NCBI GenBank assembly: GCA_028554755.1
Contig: JAPTOF010000011.1
Location: forward strand, 6,290,501 to 6,354,500
Direction: 5' to 3'
Length of the DNA: 64,000 nt
From: Cordia subcordata
Lineage: Eukaryota > Streptophyta > Magnoliopsida > Boraginales > Cordiaceae
A program made the position numbers and the translations under genes. Below, piece after piece: positions 43,717 to 54,250 of this stretch. Each line of letters opens with the position of its first letter. Position 1 is the stretch's first letter. The notes under the pieces are model-generated. The model saw nothing but the letters and a program-made list of their open reading frames with translations, was not told the DNA's origin and did no database searches.

Positions 43717-46700
43717 TTAATGTTCCATTGAGCTGCTACCCCTAATAATCGAACCCCTCCGGCTCCCACCCACAAACACGTCTTTCAATCGAGATAAGGG
43801 ACGCAGCATCCTGCTTGTTGTCTGCTATGCAAGAGAAAGTAGACATGGTTACGATTTTGAACTTGCAAATTCAATATTTGCCCAAGCCAATGGTCATTTC
43901 TAAATAACGATCAGGGAGTTGCATGCAGTTGTACACATATGAATATTTAACATAAGAACACAAATGTTCAATAAACAATAGTTTATATTAGCAGTTACCA
44001 CACGTGCAGAGGATCAACCAAAATACTCTGAAAGGCCGAAAAACATACTATGTTAGGCAATCACAACTCAGTAATTAGCATACCTCTGAACTACTATTAT
44101 CTAAAGTTCTTTATTCAAAATATCAGAGATACCACTGAAATATATATAGAAATTGATGACTTCATTTCCTTATTGTGGTCATAGGAATATAGAGCTAAAC
44201 ATTAAGATGTATGCTTATAAACGCATGATGAAATCCAAAAAGAATGCATAAGGGGATTTGCTTTATGTCAAATAGTCATACAAATATGTTTGGAACTGTC
44301 CAGGACAGTTACTCCAGAAAATGCACTGAGGTAGGAGAGAGCATGCTTTTGTATTATGCCCTAAGTTGAGGCAAATTTGGCAATTTGACCTAAAAATAAT
44401 AGGTAAATTCCTTCAACTTTGGACACATACATACACATGCACATTTTCTATAAGACAGATGAAAAAGAGATTCAAATATATTTTCAGGGTGGAGACTATG
44501 TTTTTTCACTAGTTCAACTGGAGCTAATATAATGGCTTTCGACACCATTGAAGGTCTTGTGTCGATAGTAAGACTCACGAAATACTCTTTGCTGGAAAGA
44601 AATGCAACAAAAGAGAGGTAATAACCTAAAAGGAATGAGGAAACACTATGTTAGAAAAAGATTTTCTGCCAACCGTCCATACACCAAAATGTAAAGACTC
44701 CTCCACACATACTCCATTTTGATTTAAACTTTTTTGTCGTAACATCCCACTAAGGCCCTCAAGAATGGGAAAACAGAGAAAGCAAGTAATAGAAATTTAC
44801 ATTTTTCCCCTTAATTTGCATGGATTTGCTTAACAAGAAAGTTGATGTAATACTAATCTAGATTAGGGCAGAGCAAAGGATGTTGATCTTCTGTTCTGGA
44901 CTAAAACCCCAAACCTAATTATCCTTATCAAAAAATTGCAATGGCATTTTTGTTGTCCTATCAAGATCGTCCTCAATCTCAAATTTCAGGATGGGGATCA
45001 TATACAACTTACAAATATCTCATTGCATCTTGAAACCCGAACCACCAAACCCATTTTCACTTCTCCACCTTATATCCCCCATTCACACTGCTTTGTAACA
45101 GGTAGACAGATTGGATAAATCAACTCTCTCTCACAAAAAGAATCAACACACCAAATCAGTATGCCGATTGCCATCAAACTCTTAGATCTGTCTGTCTCAT
45201 CTTCAGATTGATAAAGAGAATTAGTACACCAAATCATTATCATCAAAACATAGATTATCATCTTACATTAACTAGAAACCTGGACTATCTCATCCTGATT
45301 TCCTGAATTTCAAGACAGAATGGGTTGTGAACCAGATATTTCAAACGAGGATGGGATAAAGAAAATTCATATATCAAAACTTTGGGATGAGACAACAGAC
45401 TATATTCCCAAACCATCCTAGCCCGTGCTTATCCTTAATCTATATTAAACTTTTAATTGAAACTCCCTTAACATGTATCATGCACAAAAAAAAAGCATGA
45501 AAATTCTAGAACTTATTTTCTGCATTCAGACAAAGACAGGAAGGAGGTCCACAGATTTGAGTAGTGGAAACAAGGAATAATGCAAGGTAAGACTGCATAC
45601 TGTATACCCAAAGTGGTTTAACCTAACCTCCGACCCCACATATAGCAAAACCTTTGTTTACAAGGCTGCCTTCTAGATGAAGACTGGAGAGAAAACCATA
45701 TTCATGATCTCTCACCAATTAATCCTCTTCATACACATTCCTTGTTTGAAACATTTCAAGCGAAAAACCCTACTTGTTCTGCACTTTAGAAAATCCCATC
45801 TTCACCTAGCTACACAATCATTTTCCAATTCCGTGTTCAGGTCACCCTAAAACTCTTCCTTAAACAATGGAGCTACTTCCATCAAGCATGTTGACATGAA
45901 AATAACAATGTTAAACCTCTGTATTCTGGAGAGTTGAGAAATATTCATGTCATTACAACTCAGAAAGAGAGAAGGAATTAAGAAGTCAACCACAACATCA
46001 TCAATAACATATGGTAATTTTTACAATTTTGTGGCTGGCAATATAGAAACATTGAAGAAGTATCTTTATCAATATCAATAACAAATACAGTACCTCATCA
46101 TTGGCTCCAAAATGCCACTTCAGTTGCAAAGCCTGCAGCCTTTCTTGCTGCCAACGGTGCCCAAGAATCACAATGCCCATTACAGCTGCAGCAATAAACA
46201 CAGACCAAAATGCATTTGCATCTTTTGCATGGGCATATATTGAAGCAGCTTGCTTTTTCCACCAAGCTTCACAAGGAAGGTTAGGTTCATCATACTTATC
46301 TTTCTCTGTCGGCCCTGGCATATTTGACATGCCTGAATCTTTGCTCTGATCAAAAAACTCAGTTGATTCAGAGATCACAGAACTCTCCTCAACCATGGCT
46401 GACTCGTCTTCGAATGAGCTGAATTTTGCGGCATCATAAAAACTCTGCTCTTTGTCTACCAAATTTAAGCCTTGCAAGGGCCCACTTCCCTCTATTTCTG
46501 TACCACTGACAGATAATATATTACCCTTGTCATAAAAAATTGGAATCGCAGGATATACATCTGAAACATTAATATTTAAATTTCCTTCGTTCTTCGTATC
46601 TGATTTACCCCCAGATTCCTTGACTACTTTAGGACCAACATCTTCGCCTTGAAGTTCACAACCAATCTCCACATTTTTTGAATCCATTGGCAGATTCTCA

Positions 46701-46942
46701 TGCTGACTTGGTGGAAAGACAAAGTGTCGGGACATAAACATAGCATCTGAAGTTTCAGTACCACCTTCTTTCTCTGAACTACTCGTTTCACCACCTTCTT
46801 TCTCTGAACTACTCGTTTCATCATTAATCAAATCAGTATGATCCGGACCAGGTGCAGCTGCATATGCTGATGCTGTGAGTGACACAACTTCCCACTCATT
46901 TCCACGTGAAACATTTTCAGTTCCCTCCTCATTTTCTGCCAT
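43717..46942 (-). CDS. ATI1/2-like: ATG8-interacting protein (ATI1/ATI2 family), two coding exons
   Basis: Exon 1 is 46942–46094 (283 codons) and exon 2 is 43824–43717 (35 codons and stop). The intron of 2269 bp starts GAG|GTACTG and ends TAG|CAG, phase 0; total 318 residues. Family marks are RGNEWEVVSLTASAYAAAPG near the N-terminus (about 13–32), HFVFPPSQHENLP (73–85), NLPCEAWWKKQAASIYA (221–237), a single membrane span at about 244–261, then GHRWQQERLQALQLKW, and in exon 2 LRPLSRLKDVFVGG. Arabidopsis ATI1 and ATI2 bind ATG8 and mark ER- and plastid-derived bodies for autophagy. WEVV (17–20) is a candidate ATG8-interacting motif. The ATG at 46942 is preferred over the longer frame because MAENEE matches the family start and a 3' splice site precedes it in the leader. 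Exon 1 carries an exact 30-bp duplication (residues 42–61, ETSSSEKEGG twice). Confidence 0.9.
46761..46820 (-). repeat. Exact 30-bp tandem duplication in the ATI coding exon
   Basis: The 30-base unit at 46761–46790 is repeated without change at 46791–46820. It adds ten codons (ETSSSEKEGG) in frame, in a disordered acidic part of the protein. Perfect identity suggests a recent event. Confidence 0.95.
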
Positions 46943-46971
46943 CTCCTCCAAAGGTGAATTCCTCGAGCACA

Positions 46972-47934
46972 CTTGCCAATGAAAGTAAAACAGTAAAAAG
47001 GATAAGGAAAAATGATAAAGAAAACAAGATATAAATCCTTTGTTAACATGTTTTAGAAAATAAGCCACGCCAAGACCGGTTAAGTTATACTAATTGAGCT
47101 GCTAACATGCATATAGAACGAGTTTGATTGAATTTTTATCTAGTCATTGATTATATTGAACGTAATTCCTACCAATGAGAAAGCACTACACGTTCCAACT
47201 ACATGCCGTAAGATAGCTGGGCGTTTTTAATCATGTTAACTAACCGAGTTATAACATCACCAGTGAATGAATGTTGACTAATGGGACGTTTCTCCAGATT
47301 TCATTTCTAGAGAGTTTTGCTTGAGCACAAAGATTCGGTAGAAACTACAGTTTTCCAAAAATTAGCATGCCTGTCCGAAGATCTCCCTATTTGACTTCCG
47401 ATGCCAAAGAATGAACCACGGGATTCAATTTCCTCCATTCACAAGCAACCAAATAGCTCAAAATCACACTCATACATATAAAACATGACACAGCAACGCT
47501 GAAAATAGATCCACACGCCAAAAGTAGCATCCACACAATATTGAAACCTCTATGAACAATCAAAATAGCAAGAGAACAACAATTAACAAATAGATAAATC
47601 AACAATCTTAATATCGAAACCCTAACCAAACAAAATCTTTACAAATAAAAAAAAAAGATAGAAAAGAAAACAGCTCAAATTTCAAGAATTATCAACAATA
47701 GTAAACACACGCATACACATATATATCCTACCTATGCACACACGTACACAATACATACATAAACAAATATGAATTATTAACTGTTTTTGCTAAATCAAAG
47801 GCCAGATCCAAAATAATCAATAATTAAAGTACACAATCAAACAAAAGCTGGAAAATTAAAGAAAAATAGATTAAAGTCAACAATTAAATTTACAAATAAT
47901 CGGCAAACAAAGTTAATCGATAATTATAATTTAC
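46972..47934 (-). other. Probable 5' UTR intron of ATI
   Basis: On the minus strand, a donor CTGTAG|GTAA (exon edge at 47935) and an acceptor TTGGCAAG| (exon resumes at 46971) bracket a 963-bp non-coding stretch directly upstream of the ATI start codon, leaving 29 bases of leader in the coding exon. The position is inferred from splice signals only. Confidence 0.5.
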
Positions 47935-48057
47935 CTACAGACTAATAAGAGATAAGAGATCGGAGAGATAAACCGTTACGGAGCTCCGGTGAGAGTCGAG
48001 CAACTGATTGAAGGTGTTTCGGGAAACGTAAAAAGAGAGAGAAAGAAAAAGGAGAGT
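47935..48057 (-). promoter_or_regulatory. Probable non-coding first exon and promoter of ATI
   Basis: Pyrimidine-rich on the minus strand (CTCTCTTTTTACG, GACTCTCACCGGAGCTCC, TCTCTCCGATCTCTTATCTC) and ending at a splice donor, as many plant 5' UTR exons do. No clear TATA box was seen. A 15-base C tract on the minus strand (plus G run 48058–48072) lies immediately upstream. Confidence 0.45.
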
Positions 48058-48072
48058 GGGGGGGGGGGGGGG
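48058..48072. repeat. 15-base poly(G) tract
   Basis: An uninterrupted G run just outside the ATI first exon. It can form quadruplex structure and is prone to length variation or assembly error. Confidence 0.9.
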
Positions 48073-49489
48073 AGGATAAAATGGTAATTGTGAAAGTGGA
48101 TTTTGACATTGTGTTAGTATGTTAAAGAGAAACGGTGTCGTTTGGTGAGGAATATCTTTGAAATTTTTACCTTGCGGAAATGGTGGGGGCGGTTATTGCG
48201 GTTGCGTGCGTAGGGGAGTGAAGTGGATGCTCCCCCAACTAGCTAAGTATGTTCACATATTAAAATGGATTAGCTTTTATGTCACATGCTTTGCACGTGT
48301 TAATTCGTTTTTAATTATAAATGTCAAATTTTAATTGAGTTATTTATTTTTCATAGCATATGCAAATTTAATGATGAATCTTGTGAAACTCACAAAAATC
48401 AATATTGTTTTATATTCCAAAATTGATTGGTAATTAATTCCCATGTTAAAAGTAATAATGTATATTGATGTTAGATAACGAATGATAAAAAATAGAATAA
48501 AAAGATTGTAAACTAATAATAAATTAAAATTGTCAGGTAATTACGTCGCTCTTTGATGTGTAGAGTAAGGCCTTGGAGCTCTGTCTTTTAAGGCAGAGAT
48601 CTTTCCACACCAAGAAATTGAATCACAATAGATCAAACCCCTTCTTTTCCTTCCTTAAAGTTAGAGAAAGAACGTCTGATTATTGCTATTATGAAAAAAG
48701 GATAGAAGGAATTGTTGACCATACAAGAATTCCTCCATTGCAGAATAAGCATCCCCTGTAGTTGCAGTTACTTTTAAAAGAAATGATCTCGAACATAAAT
48801 CTAAAGATAGTTGTTTCCTCTACCTTAGCTTTCACCAACTAAAGGAAAGGGAATTGTCAGCACAAGTAACATTTTCACTGCAAACAACATAAACACTTTC
48901 TTCCCGATTATGCACTATGATCCCAATTACCAGATCATACCATCATAAGTGACAACCTTTTTTTTTGGTTGTGATGTTGTATTCCCACCTTACAAGCAAC
49001 CTATCTACTAAAAGACCTTTACAACCTGTTATGTGCGCAAGCCCTTTCCTGCCATAGAAGGCATATCCTTCAAGGATAGATGTATAGCAAGCACCCCTTT
49101 TTTTCAGTCTACTAATCATAAAAGACTATCCATGTGGCGGTGTCACATAAATGTTGATGTGCCACCGTAGAATACTTTGGAAGAAAAAACTTTTACACTT
49201 TCTTTCTAAAATACCCATGTATTTAGCTTATAGATAGTTTGTATATTTTCAAAACTAGCTTATAACTTCCTTGTGTTTTCTAAACTATATAGCAAGCACA
49301 TCCTAAACACGCATTTTCCCTTAATCCATTAACGGAACTGGTTAAAGTTTGCCCTAATCAAAGCATTTATAAAATGCAAGAAAAATGAAAATACAAAAAA
49401 AATATGTAAAATAAAAAACGCAGTCTTCCCCAAGCGACCCCTCTCTCCAGCTATATATTTGCAAGTCACGACCATGGCTAGTCGCAACT
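48073..49489. other. Intergenic DNA, no gene seen
   Basis: No recognisable gene. The 62-codon frame at 48573–48761 has no family features. The CTTTGCACGTGTTAATTCG stretch near 48288 slightly resembles a Helitron terminus, without supporting ends. Confidence 0.4.
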
Positions 49490-49497
49490 ATCATGGC

Positions 49498-49940
49498 TAG
49501 GGGTGTTCATTAGGGAATCCCCGCCCTACTCAACAAAATTTTTTTCCTCCAAAATAATTTTTGGAGAAGAAGGATTGTTCCATTCCCACCCCAATTCACC
49601 AATGGGAGCATAATTTGGGGAAATGGAGAATGGGGAAAAGCCATTGGGGATTGGGAAACCCCCAATTCTTTTTTGATAAAGCTCAAAATTAATTTTAGAA
49701 CAACTTACGTCGAATAATTTTAAATTTAAAATGTAAACAAAAATATATAATCTATATTTCAAAATATAAATAAAAATATATAACCAAACATAAAGCATGT
49801 GAAGAAAATACAACCCCTTTCCCCAAAATTTTTCTCCATCCCCGATATTTTTCCCCAGTTCTCCGATTCGCTAGACCCAATTTCCCTGTACTCGAAAAAT
49901 CGGTTCGGTAATCAAGTTTTCCGTTTAATGAACACCCCTA
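49498..49940. mobile_element. hAT-like MITE
   Basis: The ends TAGGGGTGTTCATTA and TAATGAACACCCCTA are perfect inverted repeats over 15 bases. The 8-bp flanks ATCATGGC (49490–49497) and ATCATGAC (49941–49948) differ at one position, a hAT-size target duplication. The interior carries short GGGGATTGGG/CCCATTCCC inverted blocks and no transposase. Confidence 0.75.
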
Positions 49941-49948
49941 ATCATGAC

Positions 49949-50626
49949 TACCCCTTGCGATGAAGGTAACTACCCCTAAGATGAAGGCGGGTATTATAAG
50001 ATAGTGATAAGCAACATTAGGATGATGAAGAAGTTAAAAACACTAAAAGAGGGGGTAATTTGCAATTGAGGGCATTTTTCTAGGAAAAATACTGAACCAA
50101 TCTCATTTCTAGATAGTGCATTACATGCAAGTTAAAATAATTGGATAAATTTGTAGAAGGGGTATCGATGTTATCTTTTAGAAAACATAAGGGAATTATA
50201 AGCTAATTTTGAGGATATAAGGATCATTAGTTACGTTTCGATTGACCATAAGGGATACATTAGCAAAATGCTCAAAGTTTATTATTATTGTTTTTTAACT
50301 TAATTTAGATTATCTTCCAAGTAAGTTGCATGATTTTGTTTCATTGGAAAGTTGTAAGATAATAGTTTGATAATTGTATCCGAAAGTCTAAATTTAAACA
50401 ATTCCTTTTTGATTTTATAGCAGTGCTCTCATTTTACGAGCTTATAATTAGTAAATTTTCCAATTTAGTGTCAAAATTATGGTTGACAGATCTTTTCTTT
50501 TTTCTTTTCAAAAAAAGAAAATTATAACGTACTTACAATACTAAAACTGTTTTTTTTTGTTTTTTTGTTTAATTCCAATATCTATCAAATTGAACTAATT
50601 AACTTCACTAGATAGTTAATTAGTCC
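49949..50626. other. Intergenic DNA, no gene seen
   Basis: AT-rich, with T and A tracts near 50500–50570 (TTTTCTTTTTTCTTTTC / AAAAAAGAAAA). No gene. Confidence 0.45.
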
Positions 50627-52235
50627 TGTGGGAATTCGAGGTGTTTGGAACGAAGATAAATAAGATAGAAAAAGATGTAAAACATGATGGACGTAGTATT
50701 TTTAATGTGGTTTGTGAAGGAATTTTTGCAAAACTTTTTCAAAAATTCTTCCAGGATCAGGCTTTTGTAAATTAAAAAATTTCACAAAGAACATGATTAG
50801 GACCTGGATATTCGTGACATGAATATGTGTTTTTGACAAGTAGCCTTGCAGAAGTTTGATCATCCTCCTCTTCATACGCAGCCAAGAAATAATGATGGAG
50901 GCTAGGGTTTTTTAAGGGAAGAGGAATATTTTTCTTTGTAGGAAAAACTGGTAACCCTTAATAAAAATGCATACAACACCTCTCCTTTTATGGAGCAAAA
51001 GGAGTTGGGCCTTCACAAGTCCTAGACTTATTTCCTCCAACCCAATTGGGCCCAAACCTTTTAAATCTAATTAGAAATTAAATGTCTATTTAATTCTTAA
51101 CCCATTTAGCCCAAGATTTAATTCATGCCATATTTTCTGTGCTAGCAGAAAATAGATGAAATTAAGTCCGTGACCTTTTAATAATTAATATTAAAATTTT
51201 AATTTCCAATTAAATATTCAAATACATTAATTATTAATTTCTTTATTTAATTCACAATTAAATAATGGAATATTTAATTCTCAATTAAATATAATAGATC
51301 AATCCATCAATAAAATTCTCGACCTTTTGCGTGACTCCGTAGGTTCAAACTTAAGCCGGTAATACAAGGACAATTTTTGTATTTATCAGAGACACCATCT
51401 AGCAATGGTTCCCGACGTCCGGATAAGCTGAAAAATTGCAAGATAACTATCAATGAACCTAGGCACTATGGCATATCCCTTATGACTCTAGACATTCCAA
51501 AACAACCCTAGGAGCATGGTCAACTTTCAAACCCCTAATTAGTTATTCCGTATTAAATCCTAATCTTGTCATGACTTATCATGACATGTCTCCGTGGCAC
51601 ATCACGCAGAAAGCTTTGGCCAAAGACTTAACGAGTTAGGACTAGGTGGAACATCATTCTCCCAATACCCGGAGTAGGTCAATCCCATCTTGTCATGCAT
51701 ATTGGCTTCACGACACTTGCTCGCACCCAGTAACCCTTCGTCACCAAATTGAAAATTCGGGTAGTCCAACACCAAAGTACGAGAAGTAATTCACAAGCAT
51801 CTATGACAGTCTCAGGTTGAAGGGAATACTATAACCATGTGCACCACAAGCAATCCTTTGACAGTGGGGTAAGTACCATAGGATGCTTGTAAGCGAGTCA
51901 TGTTCAGTAAGCGTGTCTCCACACCCTACCTGTATGTCACACCGGCGTCTCAACACCTATTGGTCGTGAGGAAGACCAACCCATGTGACAAACAATAACC
52001 TCTACTCGAAGGAATTGACATCCTAGTACCAATTTGATTATTTGGTTACAAACAGATTTTAAGAACAATCAGACCATGCCTCATTCACATGATCCCACAC
52101 AATTGTTCTAAGGAACTACATCATGATCAAAATAAGAGAAGATGGTGCGATATAATGTAATGGCCAAATATTATTAAGATAACTCGTATTCTAGAAATAC
52201 AATAGATGACTGACTTTAGGACACTATTCCTAACA
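50627..52235 (-). repeat. Probable 1.6-kb solo LTR
   Basis: On the minus strand the block starts TGTTAGGAATAGTGTCCTAA and ends AATTCCCACA, the TG..CA borders of an LTR. No primer-binding site or polypurine tract adjoins either edge, so it is read as a solo LTR. The expected 5-bp target duplication is not seen (AGTCC left, GTTCG right), so the borders may be off or the site rearranged. It has no coding frame. Confidence 0.45.
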
Positions 52236-52640
52236 GTTCGGCCTTCGGCCTATGTCCATGGGCAAACAAGAGAATTCTATTATGATAGGAATGAATATAA
52301 CATAAAGAGAGAGAGAGAGCTCAGGCCTAGGGGCCCTCACCCCTCACGCTCTTCTTACCTTCAAGGTTACTCACTCTATATCTCACCTCTCTGTTTCTCT
52401 GTCTCACTCTAATACAATAGGCAAATTAAAGTCCTTATTTATAAAGTACAAGAACCACAAATATGGTAGCACTATGAGTATGGTAATGCTTCAAATTTGA
52501 TAAGACTAGAGATATGATAGGAGAACAAATAAGGTAAGACTTCAAATATGGCAGGTTTCTTAATTTGGCCAGAACTAGGATCTTTGCTGCCTATTTAGAA
52601 TATGGGCCATATTCCAATAAGTTCAAAGTGTGTAGAAGTT
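52236..52640 (-). repeat. Fragment of a second copia-type LTR
   Basis: Read on the minus strand it contains ACTTTATAAATAAGGAC (TATA region), then CTATTGTATTAGAGTGAGA, a GA/CT microsatellite (AGAGAGAGAGAG at 52307–52319 on the plus strand) and CATGGACATAGGCCGAAGGC, an arrangement typical of the U3-R-U5 of some copia LTRs. It abuts the solo LTR at 52235. Both borders are uncertain. Confidence 0.35.
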
Positions 52641-52821
52641 AGTATGACCAGTAACTCAAGGAAAAAGTACAAAAACTCCTTATGTTTAGTGAATTCATAC
52701 TTGTTCATCATCTATGCTTGTTGAATAGCATAAATAACTTTCCGTTGAGAAGCGCAAATACTCAAGATATCATTGACCAATCAAACATATTTATATCAAT
52801 AATAATAACAATGATATTAAC

Positions 52822-53471
52822 GTAAATTCGGGCTTGTTCATTAGCTTTCTCCTCTAGTGGGTTAGGCTTAAAATGAATGTTGATGGCATCGTTAAGGAAG
52901 ATGGTAGTGTTGGAGGTGGGGGGATTTTTCGTGATGATCATGGCCATATGGTGTTGGCGTTTGCCGAACCATATGAGAGATGTGGTGTGCTTGTGGCAAA
53001 ACTGAATGCCCTTCTTTCTAGCCTTAGAATTTGTGTTGAGAAGGATTGGTCGAATGTTTGGATGGAGATAGATTCATTGTTAATTAATAAGTTTCTCTTC
53101 ACGACGAATCCGGGTCCTTGGGATATATGCTATAAGCTACAAGAAGCTAAAGGTTTATCAAAGGAGATTCGAGGCTACGCAATGCGTATTCTTAGGAAGA
53201 ACAATGCGGTAGCTGACATGATGGCTAATATGGAAGCTCGGTTGCACAAGGGATAGAGGTTTGAAGAGATGATGAATAATTATTGGTTAAGGGTTTGATC
53301 CGTGGTAGTCAATTAGGACTTTCTTACATCTGTAGATAGGTAGGTTTGCATTTTCAATTGTAAGGGTAGTAGTACTATCTTATTTAATTTTTTGCGTACA
53401 TTTACATCCATTTTGCATTTTGGTTGTATGATGATTGGGCTATTAACCATCCATTCCTAGAAATAAAAAAA
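52822..53471 (+). mobile_element. 5'-truncated L1-type LINE with target duplication
   Basis: The insertion is flanked by ACAATGATATTAAC (52808–52821) and ACAATGGTATTAAC (53472–53485), a 14-bp target duplication with one mismatch. It ends in an A-rich tail. Only about 650 bp of the 3' end is present, as usual for target-primed insertions that stop early. The one open frame is the RNase H-like domain. Confidence 0.8.
52873..53256 (+). pseudogene. RNase H-like (RVT_3) domain of the truncated LINE
   Basis: A 127-codon open frame starting in KMNVDGIVKEDGSVGGGG, with the first catalytic Asp (NVDG), FRDDHGH, a WMEIDSLL strand with the third Asp (EIDS), and the C-terminal RKNNAVADMMANM that corresponds to the N..AD.LA motif. 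The second acidic residue expected near AELxAL is replaced (VAKLNAL), so catalysis is doubtful. It lacks reverse transcriptase and its own start context, and is a remnant of the LINE polyprotein. Confidence 0.7.
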
Positions 53472-53659
53472 ACAATGGTATTAACAAATATTTTTCTTCT
53501 TCTTCTATCTCCTAAGGAGAAACTATTAGTTAGGATTATGATCTGTGTACATAACAAATTAAAGTGATCAATCTCGACCAACCATACAAAAATAGCCGAA
53601 AAGGGTTAGTGTCTCCACAGCTTGGTAGATTTACGTGCCTCTCACATAGTGACTTGATC

Positions 53660-54194
53660 GTTTAAATAACATGCTATTTTAAAACTTGTTTGGGCCAAAA
53701 ATAGTTGGATTCAAGAAGACACGAGAAGCCCATGATTGCAATTGGGCCAAAGGTTCAAGCTATTGTTTAATGTATGGAAGGCTTGAAGTCAAGGCCTAGG
53801 ATGGGTTACGACCCTACGCATTGGATAAAATCGCGAGACGTGCATGAGAGCATATACGTAGCCTATATATGGTAAGAGCTAAGCATGACAATCAGGCAGA
53901 CATCAATTGAAACACGTTTGGGGACTTGAGGACCTGAGGGACTCTTTCACCCAAGGAACTATAAAAGACTCGATAACAAAGGAGGTAAGGGACATATACA
54001 AAACATTAGCTTATATACAAATAAAGCTCGTCATATAATTCTCTTTTTGGGAAAACCACTGACTTAAGCGTCAGAGTACCTTTGGCTGGCACTACATCAG
54101 TGTCAAGGGTTTTGTCGTTCATCTCTCTTGGTCTTGCAGGTTCTTAGGGCCCAAGTAGACCCAATCCAAGATTGTAGAGAGTTCATCCTCAACA
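53660..54194 (+). repeat. 5' LTR (at least its 3' part) of the gypsy element
   Basis: The LTR end is fixed by CTCAACA at 54194 followed by the primer-binding region ATTTGGCGCCCACCGTGG. Just upstream lie ACTGACTTAAGCGTCAGAGT and CCTTTGGCTGG, a segment that recurs near the 3' end of many plant gypsy LTRs. The LTR start is not certain (53660 is a guess) because no second copy is within the window. Confidence 0.5.
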
Positions 54195-54250
54195 ATTTGG
54201 CGCCCACCGTGGAGCCCTTGTAACCAAGACACTGAGATAAAGAGTGGTGC

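Noticed and set aside
46101..46349. Plus-strand frame of 82 codons
   Set aside because: It is the antisense shadow of the ATI coding exon.
46624..47049. Two more minus-strand frames over ATI
   Set aside because: They are in another frame of the same exon and leader. The ATI frame carries the family motifs throughout.
48573..48761. A 62-codon plus-strand frame
   Set aside because: It is of chance length and has no similarity or promoter context.
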